Source: Adenanthera pavonina
Lineage: Eukaryota > Streptophyta > Magnoliopsida > Fabales > Fabaceae
Direction: 5' to 3'
NCBI GenBank assembly: GCA_026686845.1
Contig: JAIVEN010000010.1
Location: 25,394,001 to 25,458,000 of the forward strand
DNA length: 64,000 bases
The notes beneath the pieces are model-generated. The model did no database searches, was not told the DNA's origin, and worked only from the letters and a program-made list of their open reading frames with translations. Of this stretch, positions 1 to 9,985 are shown one piece after another. The position numbers and the translations under genes were made by a program. Within the stretch, counting starts at the first letter, position 1. Each line of letters opens with the position of its first letter.

Positions 1-1486
1 TTTGGTGAAAACATGTTTTAAAACCTTGATTCTATGTTAAATCATGGAATATTTGAAAAATACCCACCAACTTGAAAGGTTAATATGTCACCTTGGAAAT
101 TTGAATTTTGGCTTTGGAAATTCAAATTTTGTACTGAAACTGAACAAGTCTGAAGAGATACCTCTCTGACAGACGAATTTTGACTTGATTAAATTCAAAT
201 TTTGATAAGTATCTAAAAGGAGCTTTCACAAACAGACGAACTTTAGGCTTTGAAAATTTGAATTTCAGACAAAATGAAACTTATGAAAACTAAAGAAATT
301 CATCTGAAATTGTGTCAAAGTTTATATGAAACCAAGTTTAGACTGGATTTCAAAATTGCTCACTGACAGACGAACTTTGAACATAAAAATTCGAATTTCA
401 AAAACTAAGCTTGTGAGTCTGTTAGAATAATATGTTGACATACGAATGACAATATTTATACATTTGAATTTCGAAGTTAGTCTGAAAAGAGGTTTCTCTG
501 ACAGATGAACTTTGCCCTTTGAAAATTTGAATTTGGAAGTAATTGAACTACTGTGCCTTTTGAGTCTGCTACCAACAGATGAATTTTGGGGTTCCAAAAT
601 TTGAAATTCGAGGGCACTGTAGCAAATTGAAAACACTGTTCACACTTAACAGAAAAACTTTCTTCTTGAAAATTCGTATGTCACAACATGGAAACATTTT
701 CTAAGTTTCAAAATTCGAATTTCACTTCATGAACTGACGAACTTCAGTATTTCAACGTTGGAAGCTTTAACCTTCGGTTCCTTCAAAATTGATCTGTTGA
801 CCAATCGAAATTCGAATTTCAGTATGTCAGAAGCATTAAATGCGGTTGGTTAACGGATAGTTTTTCAGAGTAACCGTTGGATAACTTCTCCAACGGATAG
901 ATTTTGCTTCTAACGGACATTTGAGACCAAAATCTATAAATATAACATCATTTGAAGTTGTAGGTAACGAATCAAACTTTGTATATACTGAAACTCTGCC
1001 AAATCTTCTACTCAAAGACTTTTACCCTCTTACTTCAATACTTGTACATCAACTTTCATATTCACTCTATTCAAGAGAGTTTCATCTTTGTAAACAATCT
1101 AATATTCATCTGGAAGATAGATTTTCTTATGAGGAGATATTACAAGGAATTGTAAAGCACTTTGTGAAAGTGCAGAAAGTGATTGAGTGAGCTCTAGAAA
1201 ATAGAGCATTGACATTGTACTGTGGCATTTGCAAGAAGCCCGTTGAATTCTTGCTGAATAGTGGAAAATCTCAAGTGGTGTCTTAGGGACTGGACGTAGG
1301 TCAAGTGGAGAGACCGAACTAGGATAAATATCAGAGTTTTTCTTCTCTTTATCACTGCTCTTTTATCTTACTACTTTATACTCTATTTTTCTGTCATACC
1401 TTGCTTTCTTAATTGTTCTCACTTTGTGCAGAAAATATTAATCTTCGCAATTCACCCCCTCTCTTGGGAAGTCAGCCTAACTAACA
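1..1486 (+). mobile_element. 5' LTR of Sirevirus A (left end outside window)
   Basis: This is the first LTR of the tandem Sirevirus complex. It aligns by eye over its length with the LTRs at 6889-8545 and 15545-17196. By that comparison about 170 bp of its left end lies outside the window. It ends in CTAACTAACA and is followed directly by the primer-binding site, which fixes the LTR boundary and the orientation. It contains repeated CAGACGAA and AAATTCGAATTT motifs, a TATA box at 935-942, and a conserved block near 1290-1325 (GGACGTAGG, then GACCGAAC, then GGATAAAT) found in all the plus-strand relatives here. Many CpG sites have decayed. The small ORFs within it have no family resemblance and are treated as non-coding. 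Confidence 0.92.
852..942 (+). promoter_or_regulatory. LTR core promoter: AACGG cluster plus TATA box
   Basis: Four AACGG cores lie at 852-856, 874-878 (reverse), 892-896 and 912-916, about 20 bp apart, followed by TATAAATA at 935-942. AACGG is the core of plant MYB sites and of the MSA element of G2/M promoters. The flanks here do not fit the full MSA consensus. Equivalent TATA boxes occur at 7997-8004, 16644-16651, 40789-40796, 54733-54740 and 59532-59539 on the plus strand, and at 25600-25607 and 31328-31335 on the minus strand. The TATA call is firm. Which MYB protein might bind is inference. Confidence 0.7.
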
Positions 1487-1488
1487 AG

Positions 1489-1501
1489 TGGTATCAGAGC
1501 C
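1489..1501 (+). other. Primer-binding site, element A
   Basis: TGGTATCAGAGCC begins two bases after the LTR end at 1486. It matches the usual plant copia site, which pairs with the 3' end of initiator tRNA-Met to prime minus-strand DNA synthesis. Confidence 0.92.
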
Positions 1502-1541
1502 CAGATTCCCAATCAAAGGATCTCACTGTTCGGGAATTACA

Positions 1542-2205
1542 ATGGCTGGCTTTGGAGAGAGCATCTTACCAGAAGGCAACAACACAAATAGACCACCTAG
1601 CTTCAGTGGAGAGCACTACAATTACTGAAAGATAAGAATGCAAATCTATCTCCAGTCAATCGATATGGACATCTGGTCAGTCATTTAGAAGGGAGACTTT
1701 GTCCTAATGGCTTTAGAAGATGATGGAAAATATAAAGAAAAGCCATAAGCTGAATGGAATGAAGAAGACAGAAGGAGAGTCTTGTTGAACTTCAAGGCAA
1801 AACACTGTATAGTCAGTGCCTTGAATCAAGATGAATTCTACAGAGTCTCACAATGCTCCACTACCAAGGAAATGTGGGACACCCTGCTAATTGCTCATGA
1901 AGGAACAACTGGAGTCAGGGAAAATAAACTGAATACCTGCATTGGAGAATATGAAAGCTTCAGAATGACTGAAAGAGAATCTGTAAAAGAGCTACAAAAG
2001 AGATTCACTCTCATTGTGAATCAACTAAAGAGCCTGGGAAAGGAGTACACTCAAACAAAGAAAGTAAGGAAGAATCTTAGAGCTCTCCCTCTGGAATGGC
2101 AACCTAAAGTAACAGTAATAGAGGAAGCCAGAGGAGAATCAATGGCCTCTGTTACAGCTCTATTGGGCAGCCTTGAGGAATATGAAGGAAAAAGTAGATT
2201 AACCT
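1542..2205 (+). pseudogene. gag: Sirevirus gag, N-terminal part, broken (element A)
   Basis: Gag packages retrotransposon RNA into cytoplasmic particles. The frame opens at ATG 1542, 56 bp past the LTR, and runs in one frame to about 2205 with three stop codons: a TGG changed to TGA near 1633, a TAG near 1688 and a TAA near 1747. The longest open piece (1782 onward) has the features of the UBN2-type Gag domain of plant copia elements, including the TTKEMWDTL and PLEWQPKV segments. The same segments appear in the minus-strand gag at 28848-30713. The C-terminal half with the zinc knuckle, the protease, the integrase and the 5' half of RT are missing. The sequence jumps at about 2201-2211 straight into RT. 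The joint has slight similarity on both sides (CCTTC against CCTCC), consistent with illegitimate recombination. Confidence 0.85.
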
Positions 2206-3352
2206 TCAGGTTTTCAGGATCCTACAAAACCAAACCATGTGTACAAACTGAAGAAAGCTCTTTACGGTTTGAAGCAAGCCCCTGGAGCATGGTATGATAG
2301 ATTGAGTAATTTTCTAACTGACAAGGGATTTAACAGAGGAAAAGTAGATATAACTTTATTAACTAAGAAAGAAAACAAAGATTTACTGATTGTTCAAATC
2401 TATGTTGATGATATTATATTTGGTGCTACTAATGAGTCTCTTTGCAAGAATTTTTCTAAGTTAATGCAGGGGAAATTTGAACTGTCTATGATGGGTGAAC
2501 TCAACTTCTTCCTTGGATTGCAAATCAGATAGTGCAATGATGGTATCTTCCTCAATCAATTCAAGTATCTGAAGGAATTGCTGAAGAAGTTTGGAATGGA
2601 AAATGCCAAGCCAATGGGGACACCTATGGCTACTGCAACCAAACTGGACATGGATGAGAAAGGGAAATTGTTTGACATAACTCATTATAGGAGAATGATT
2701 GGATCCCTGCTATACTTAACAGCCAGCAGACCTGACATTATGTTTAGTGTTTGTATGTGTGCAAGGTTCTAATCATATCCCAAAGAAACCCATGCAACTG
2801 CTGTGAAGCGAATCTTCAGATATCTTATTGCAACATCACATATGGGTCTTTTGGTATCCAAAGGGCAATGGAGAAGATCTCAAAGGATACACTGATGCTG
2901 ACTTTGCAGGATCTAAAACTGACAGAAAAAGCACAAGTGGAACTTGTCAGTTTCTTGGAGGATCCTTGGTTTCATGGTTTAGCAAAAAGCAAAACAGTGT
3001 GGCCTTATCCACAGCAGAGCCTGAGTATGTTGCAGCTGTAAGCTGTTGTGCCCAAATCATCTGGATGAAACAACAACTGGAAGATCTTGAGGTTGAGTTG
3101 AAAGAAATACCAATAATGTGTGACAACCAAAGTGCCATCAATATCACAAAGAATCTTGTCATGCATTCAAGGACAAAATATATTGAAGTTAGGCATCACT
3201 TCATAAGAGATCACGTTCTGAAAGGAGAAATTAGATTGGACTACATCCCCACAGAAGATCAAGTTGCTGACATCCTCACAAAGCCTTTATCAGAAGATAG
3301 ATATTGCAAAATCAGAAGAGAATTGGGTATGGTAAATCCCAATGAATTGTAA
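2206..3352 (+). pseudogene. pol: Reverse transcriptase C-terminal half and RNase H (element A)
   Basis: This is the remnant of pol that copies retrotransposon RNA into DNA and degrades the RNA strand. It starts inside RT at the deletion joint, shortly before the YGLKQAP motif. The RT catalytic YVDD is intact at 2401-2412. RNase H follows, with the TDADFAG, TAExEY and CDNQSA acidic motifs, and the C-terminal region ends at the stop at 3352. Two in-frame stops (about 2530 TAG and 2770 TAA) are CAG and CAA changes compared with the copy at 48506-49939. One extra T near 2847 shifts the frame before RNase H. It cannot make an active enzyme. Confidence 0.93.
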
Positions 3353-4356
3353 GTAAATCTTTGTGCAATTCTGTTTTTTTTTAAATCTTTCAACATTGAA
3401 TTAATTCTAACTTTAGCATTGAAGAATGTTTAATTTAAGTTGCAGGTGCTCCTCATGAGATTCAATGCTGATAAATCTGAAAAATAGAGCTTACCGGAAT
3501 GAAACAATCAAAGAGTGAAGAAAATGGAAGAAATTCTAAGCTTCTGGATCCATTCTGTAAGTTTTTAAAGTTGAAATTCGTATATTGATTATGTGTTAGA
3601 CAAATTTCTGTGAAAAACTAAGTTTCTGAGGAAGTCAGCATGGTCAATATTCTAATTTTGGATACCCAACAGACGAACTTTGGCATGTTATTAGAAGGAA
3701 CAGTTCTCGGTGATGCCTCGAAATTCGTCTATTGATCCTTCAAAATTCGAATTTTCAAGAACAAAATTTCAAAGTTATGACCGTCCAACATGATGATTAT
3801 ACTAATGCTTATCTCTTAACATACGAATGTTGGATAGCTTTCACAAAGTAGAGAAATTTGAATTTCTACCTTAAAATTTGTGTGTTGAAACATGCCCCTC
3901 AATATTGAATCTTTGTAAGATGAAGTTTTGTATGCTTAATTCGTCTGTTGTTTGGTGGTTTGTTTGCTGCTTAGTATTTGCTCCTGAAAATTTGAACTTT
4001 GTTGGAACAAAGTTTGTCTGTTCATCTTGTGTTATTTTTATCCAAGCATCCGTTAGACGAACTTTCACAAGAAAATTCGTCTCTCAGTAAGTTTTGCCGA
4101 ACAGTTTAACTTGTAACTGCCCGAAGTTCAAATTTTGACCCTTCAAAATTTGTCTGTCAGACGGTTACATATGTTAAAATCGATGATTTTCATTTGAACG
4201 GACGCAACCCTATTCATATTCTCTCTAAGTCTGTTCTAATCTTACATTCAATACTCTTCAATTCTGATCAAAAACCGTCATTTCCCACCGATTAAACTTC
4301 CTTTCACATCCTTTAAACCTACTCTTTGCTCCAATCTGCAAAATGCATCTGTGAAA
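3353..4356 (+). other. Leader between pol and extra ORF, with LTR-type motif array
   Basis: About 1 kb without coding content separates pol from the extra ORF. It carries the same motif pair as the LTRs: CAGACGAACTTT near 3670 and AAAATTCGAATTTTC near 3745, plus reverse forms such as AAAATTTGTCTGTCAG near 4145. Equivalent leaders lie at 9705-13049 (interrupted by a solo LTR) and 49940-50921. In SIRE1-like elements the downstream ORF is a separate unit, so this region may hold its promoter or a processing site. No clear TATA box was identified. Confidence 0.6.
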
Positions 4357-6546
4357 ATGGCAAGAGTCAAGAATCCTGAAGCTGGCAAAGGAGAGGCTCA
4401 TCCAAAACGTTCTGTAAAATCCCAATATGCCACGAAGAAAGGAGAAAAACCGAACAGAAAAGCCAAATCCAGCAAAGGAACTCCGTCCAAACACCAGAAA
4501 ACTACACCCAAGGGAGAATCAAAGAAGGCTGGACCCTCTTCCTCAAAGATAACAGAACCTTCGGTCCCTGTTCCTATTGCTGCTAAACCTGTTGCTTCCA
4601 CTTCATCCTCAAGTACTGAATCTGGGGAATATGAGCTTACCACACTGCCATTATGGAGCACTCCACATATTCAAGAGGAATACTCCACCAAGTTTGCCAA
4701 CAAAAAGGTAATCAAGCCACATTGTGTAAACTTGGAAGATTTCTTGGTCCCTAATAGCTTTGATGCTGGTATATGGATGATAACATACAAGAATCTGTTG
4801 GAAGTACTGGAGAGATATGACGATGAAGTAATAAAAACTTAGTATGCCTCCTTAAAGTACAACAGCAAGAAGAAGAAATGGGAGGTTAACCTGAGGTCAA
4901 GGACCATTTGGCTCTCAAATGAAACCTTGAATGAAGTGCTTGAGATCCTAGGGCAAGATGGCCTCAAGATTGATATCACTGCCTCTGGATACATGGATGA
5001 AGCAGAAACTGCTGATGAACAAGGTGGCCCCTTTCTGAACTATAAGGAGAGCACAATTGTGAAGACATTGTTCAGAAGAAAGGAAAACTGGCCATCCATA
5101 AATATATTGAAGCCCACAGACCTCAGTGTTCAAGTAAGAATCCTGCACTACATAGTATCCAGGATCATATTCAACAAAGGTGGCAGCTTCAATCTGATAA
5201 CAAGGGCAGAGACACATGTCATGGCAGCAATCATGCATGAAAAGCTGATCAACATGGGACACATCATACTTCAACGCATGATCAAGGCAAGAGATCAGAG
5301 GAAGGATTCCACACTCCCCTATGCTACTATCATTTCCAGAATTCTGCAATATGCCAGAATTCAGAATCTTGAGAAGGGAAAAAGAAAGCCCACTGAGATT
5401 TTCAAGGAGGAAGAACTCCAAAGAATGGGTATTGAAAAGGATGAAGGAAGATGGGTTGGAAAGGGAGCAGGAAGAGCTAAAGATCTATTCTTTGTTGAAA
5501 GTGCCTCCCTACAACAAGAGGGTACTTCTAAGGCTCCTGCCAGACCTACTCCTCAGCCCTCTGTGCCTATCCCTTCTCCCTCCAAGCCCACTCACATTCC
5601 ATCCACTCCCTCTTCTCGTGCCAAGCCAACCAAGATCACTGAGTTGTATGACAGCCTGTCTACACTCATTCTTAGCATTAGAGATGAGCAAAATGCCAAG
5701 TTTGCTCATCTGCAAGATCAGATTCATTAGTTGGAAAAGAACATGAAAGTGGTTACTGATGCCTATGAAGAAATGCAAAGTGCAATCCCTATCACATCAG
5801 CTCCACCTCAGCCTGGGTTCTCTGTACCTGTCCATTCTCCAACTCCTGAGCCTCCAAGCCCCTTCGAGATTGCCTCCTCTGGCCATGATGATGATATAGA
5901 TGGTGCTGAGTCTGCTGTTGCAATGAGGACACCTAGTCCTGGTCCACCCTTGGACTATGGTTTTGAAGAAGAAGGACTTCAAGAAACAAGCGCTCATGAG
6001 CCTATGTAAGAAGATGCTTAGGATTCAATTATTTCCATTTAAGAATCTGGGCAAGTTGAAAGACTGGTGGTAGCCATTTCCACCTCTTCTATGCAGGAGG
6101 ATGCCAGCAATATAGAGAGAAGCATTGTACCTGTTGTTGATTATGCAGCTATTGCTCACAATGCTCTCTTGCAAGCTCAGAGAAGAAGGCTTGAGGAAAT
6201 GTTTCGATCTGATGAACCAACTCCTTCTTCTCTCCCTGCTTATGGACTCTCAGAGGAACAAAGAGCTCAGCTGGCTCTTTCTAGGCAGGCAATGTAGGAG
6301 TTGCTTGAGGTCTCTAATGATGATGAAGAACCAAGTCCTGAACCTCCTGCACCAGTTGAACCAGAAATTCCTTTTGCTCCTGTGCCACTTCAAGCCATTC
6401 CAGTTTCTCAGATTCCTCCTCCGGTTGATTTTGTTGGCCTTCCTGATGATGCCAAAAAGGGGGAGAAGAAGAAGCAAACTGGAAAATCTACTGCTGAGCC
6501 ATCTGGGAAGACATACAGCAAGAAGACCAAGCCAAAGAAGAAGTGA
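4357..6546 (+). pseudogene. Extra Sirevirus ORF (ORF3), element A, six stops
   Basis: The protein of about 729 codons lies in the position of the env-like ORF of Sireviruses. The start MARVKNPEAGK is shared with the copy at 50922, so the ATG at 4357 is preferred to the one at 4351. The N-terminus is rich in Lys and Ser. The central part (residues about 120-380) contains PHCVNLEDFL, an ERYDDEVxKxWYxSL segment and a VNLRSxTIWL segment. This pattern is recalled from the 'putative plant transposon protein' family (Transposase_32-like). A Pro/Ser-rich linker follows, and the C-terminus is basic (KKTKPKKK). No convincing signal peptide or membrane segment is seen. The frame is continuous except for stops at 4840, 5728, 6007, 6019, 6040 and 6295. 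Function is unknown. Confidence 0.85.
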
Positions 6547-6888
6547 TTGAAGAATTGTTTAGATTTTAGGCTTGAGTCCTCTTGTAGTGCTGTTCAATAC
6601 TCTTGTTTGTGTTTCTGTTATTTGTTTTGACTGTTTGCATTTTGTACTTATTATGTGTATTTAGAAGAACTTTGATTAATTTTGTCTCTGTAAAGCAACA
6701 AGTATTGAAATGAATGAATTCCTTGGTTGCAATGATTTGTACTTATAACTTCCTGAATCTCTTCACTGATGTGCTATATATGATATCTTTTGAAATATAA
6801 TGCATATGTTGAGGGGGAGCTTGCTAAAGCAAACCCAAGTACTAATCCAATTTGTAAGTTGTTTTGTCATCATCAAAAAAAGGGAGAA
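6547..6888 (+). other. 3' non-coding region with internal and terminal polypurine tracts (A)
   Basis: GAGGGGGAGC at 6811-6820 is an internal polypurine tract, and AAAAAAAGGGAGAA at 6875-6888 directly abuts the LTR. The TCATCATC just before the terminal tract is a familiar Sirevirus signature. The tracts prime plus-strand DNA synthesis. Confidence 0.85.
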
Positions 6889-8545
6889 TGTTGAATCAAG
6901 AAGTTTTGATGATTCCAAATCAACTCTCAAGGGCTTGGAATGAAGATATCAAAGAAGCTTAAAATGGTTCAAGTAAAAAAAAAAATTCTAGAAGAATCTG
7001 TGCAAAGTTTGTTGTAGGATGTTTAGTTATGTTCAAATATGGGTAAAAGACTTTGATTTAATGAAAAGATGTTTTAAAAACTTGATTTTACAAAATATTT
7101 GAAAAATACCCAACAACAGACAAACTTTGAAAAGTTTACATTGAACTGTCATGTTGGAAATTCGAACTTTGGCTTTGGAAATTCGAATTTCGAGCTAAAA
7201 CTGAATAAGTCTGAAGAGATGCCTCTTTGACAGACTAATTTTGATTTTCCAAAATTTGAATTTTCATAAGTGTCTGAAAGAAGTTGTTGAGCAACAGACA
7301 AACTTTGGGCTTTGAACATTTGAATTTCAGACAAAATGAAATTTATGAAAACTGAAGAAATTTGTCTGAAACAATGTTAAAGTTCATCTGCAATCAAGAT
7401 CATATTGAGTTTCAAAATTGATCACTGACAGACGAACTTTGAACATGGAAATTTGAATTTTAGAAGCTATAGTTGTAAGTCTGTTGCAATGACATGATGA
7501 CATACGAAGGACAGTGTTTACAAATTCGAATGTTAAAGTAAGTCTGAAAAGAGGTCTCTCTGACAGACGAACTTCACTCTTTGAAAATTTGAATCTCGAA
7601 GTAAATAAACTACCGTGCCTTTTGAGCCTGCTGCGGATATACAAATTTTGGGGTTCCAAAATTCAAATTTTGAGGGCACTGTAGCAAATTGAAAACACTG
7701 TTCACACTTAACAGAAAAACTTTCTTCTTGAAAATTTGTATGTCACAACATTGAAACATTTTCTAAGTTTCAAAATTCGAATTTCACTTCATGAACAGAC
7801 GAACTTCAGTTTTTCAATGTTGGAAGCTTTAACCTTCGGTTCCTTCAAAATTCATCTGTTGACCAATCAAAATTTGAATTTCAATATGTCAAAAGCATTA
7901 AATGCGGTTGGTTAATGGGTAGTTTTTCAGAGTAACCGTTGGATAACTTCTCTAACGGATAGATTTTGTTTCTAATGGACATTTGAGACCAAAATCTATA
8001 AATATAACATCATTTGAAGTTGTGGGTAACGAATCAAACTTTGTATATATTTAAACTCTGCCAAATCTTCTACTCAAAGATTTTTACCCTCTTCCTTCAA
8101 TACTTGTACATCAACTTTCATATTCACTCTATTCAAGAGAGTTTCATCTTTGTAAACAATCTAATATTCATCTGGAAGATAGATTTTCTTGTGAGGAGAT
8201 ATCACAAGGGATTGTAAAGCACTTTGTGAAAGTGCAGAAAGTGATTGAGTGAGCTCTAGAAAATAGAGCATTGACGTTGTACTGTGGTATTTGCAAGAAG
8301 CCTGTTGAATTCTTGCTGAATAGTGGAAAATCTCAAGTGGTGTCTTGGGGACTGGACGTAGGTCAAGTGGAGAGACCGAACCAGGATAAATATTAGAGTT
8401 TTTCTTCTCTCTATCATTGCTCTTTTATCTTACTGCTTTATACTCTATTTTTCTGTCATACCTTGCTTTCTTCATTGTTCTCACTTTGTACAGAAAATTT
8501 TAATCTTTCCAATTCACCCCCCTTGGGAAGTCAGCCTAACTAACA
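6889..8545 (+). mobile_element. Shared middle LTR of tandem Sirevirus complex
   Basis: This 1657-bp LTR starts TGTTGAATCAAG right after a polypurine tract and ends CTAACTAACA. It is the 3' LTR of element A. On its right, with no second LTR and no target duplication, lies internal sequence of element B (RT). One LTR therefore serves two internal regions, as expected from unequal recombination between LTRs. The TATA box is at 7997-8004. Internal TTCGAA and CAGACGAA motifs are partly decayed. Confidence 0.92.
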
Positions 8546-9704
8546 ATGTAGACCAACCTCTAGGTTTTGAGGACTCTATAAAACCAAACCATGTTTATAA
8601 ACTGAAGAAAGCTCTTTACGATTTAAAACAAGCCCCTAGAGCATGGTATGAAAGATTAAGTAATTTTCTAACTGAAAAGGGTTTCAACAGAGGAAAAGTG
8701 GATACAACTTTATTTACTAAGAAAGAAAATAAAGATTTACTTATTGTTCAAATCTATGTTGATGATATTATATTTGATGCTACTAATGAATCTCTTTGTA
8801 AGATTTTTCTAAGTTAATGCAGGGGGAATTCGAAATGTCCATGATGGGTGAACTCAACTTTTTCCTTAGATTGCAAATCAGGCAGTGCAATGATGGTATT
8901 TTTCTTAATCAATCCAAGTATCTGAAAGAACTGCTAAAGAAGTTTGGAATGAAAAATGTCAAGCCAATGGGAACACCTATGGTTACTACAACCAAACTGG
9001 ATATAGATAAAAAAGGGAAAATATTTGGCACAACTCAGTATAGAAGAATGATTGGATCCCTACTGTACCTAACTACTAGTAGACCTGACATTATGTTTAG
9101 TGTCTGTATGTGTGTAAGATTCCAATCATGTCCCAAGGAAACCCATGCAACTGTTGTAAAACGTATCTTCAGATATCTCATTGGAACATCACAGATGGGA
9201 CTTTGGCATCCAAAGGGCAATGGGGAAGATCTCAAAGGATACATTGATGCTGACTTTGCAGGATCCAAAACTGACAGAAAAAGTACAAGTGGAACTTGTT
9301 AGTTTTTAGGAGGATCCTTGGTTTCATGGTTTAGTAAAAAGCAAAACAGTGTGGCCTTATCCACAGCAGAGGCTGAGTATGTTGCAGCTGGAAGCTGTTG
9401 TGCCCAAGTTATCTGGATGAAACAGCAGCTTAAAGATCTTGAGGTTGAGATGAAGGAAATACCAATCATGTGTGACAACCAAAGTGCCATTAATATCACA
9501 AAGAATCTTGTCATGCATTCAAGAACAAAACATATTGAAGTTAGGCACCACTTCATAAGGGATCATGTTTTGAAAGGAGAAATCAGACTAGAATACATCC
9601 TAACTAAGGACCAAGTTACTGATATCTTGACAAAGCCTCTATCGGAAAATAGATATTGCAAAATTAGAAGAGAATTGGGTATGGTAAATCCCAATGAACT
9701 GTAA
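8546..9704 (+). pseudogene. pol: Reverse transcriptase C-terminal half and RNase H (element B)
   Basis: The LTR end at 8545 is joined directly to RT coding sequence. The primer-binding site, gag, protease, integrase and the 5' half of RT are all absent. The RT active site reads YVDD (8755-8766). A one-base loss near 8800 shifts the frame. A TAG at 9300-9302 interrupts RNase H at the same CAG codon that is mutated at 49535. The RNase H motifs (ADFAGSKTDRKSTSGTC, TAEAEYVA, CDNQSA) are readable, and the frame ends at 9704. The left joint falls within about 15 bp of the place where element A's deletion ends. Confidence 0.93.
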
Positions 9705-9985
9705 GTAAATCCATGTGCAGTTTTGTTTTTAGATTCTCCAACATTAAATTAATTCTAACTTTAGCATCGGAGTGAATTTAATTTAAGTTGCAGGAGCTCC
9801 TCATGAGATACAATGGCAATAAATCTAAAAATTGGAGCACACAAGAATGGAATAATCCAAAAGCAAAGAAAGTGGCAAAAAGTCTGAGTTTCTAGATCCA
9901 TTCTGTAAGTTTTTAAAATTAAAATTCGTATATTAATTTGTGTTAGATGAATTTCCTTGAAAAACAAAGTTTCTGAACAAGTCAG

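Noticed and set aside
322..636. Minus-strand ORF of 104 codons and similar ORFs in every LTR
   Set aside because: They follow the repeated motifs, have no family resemblance, and are not kept in frame between LTR copies.
1489..1501. tRNA-like sequence next to the LTR
   Set aside because: Only the primer-binding match to the tRNA-Met 3' end is present, with no cloverleaf. It is a primer-binding site, not a tRNA gene.
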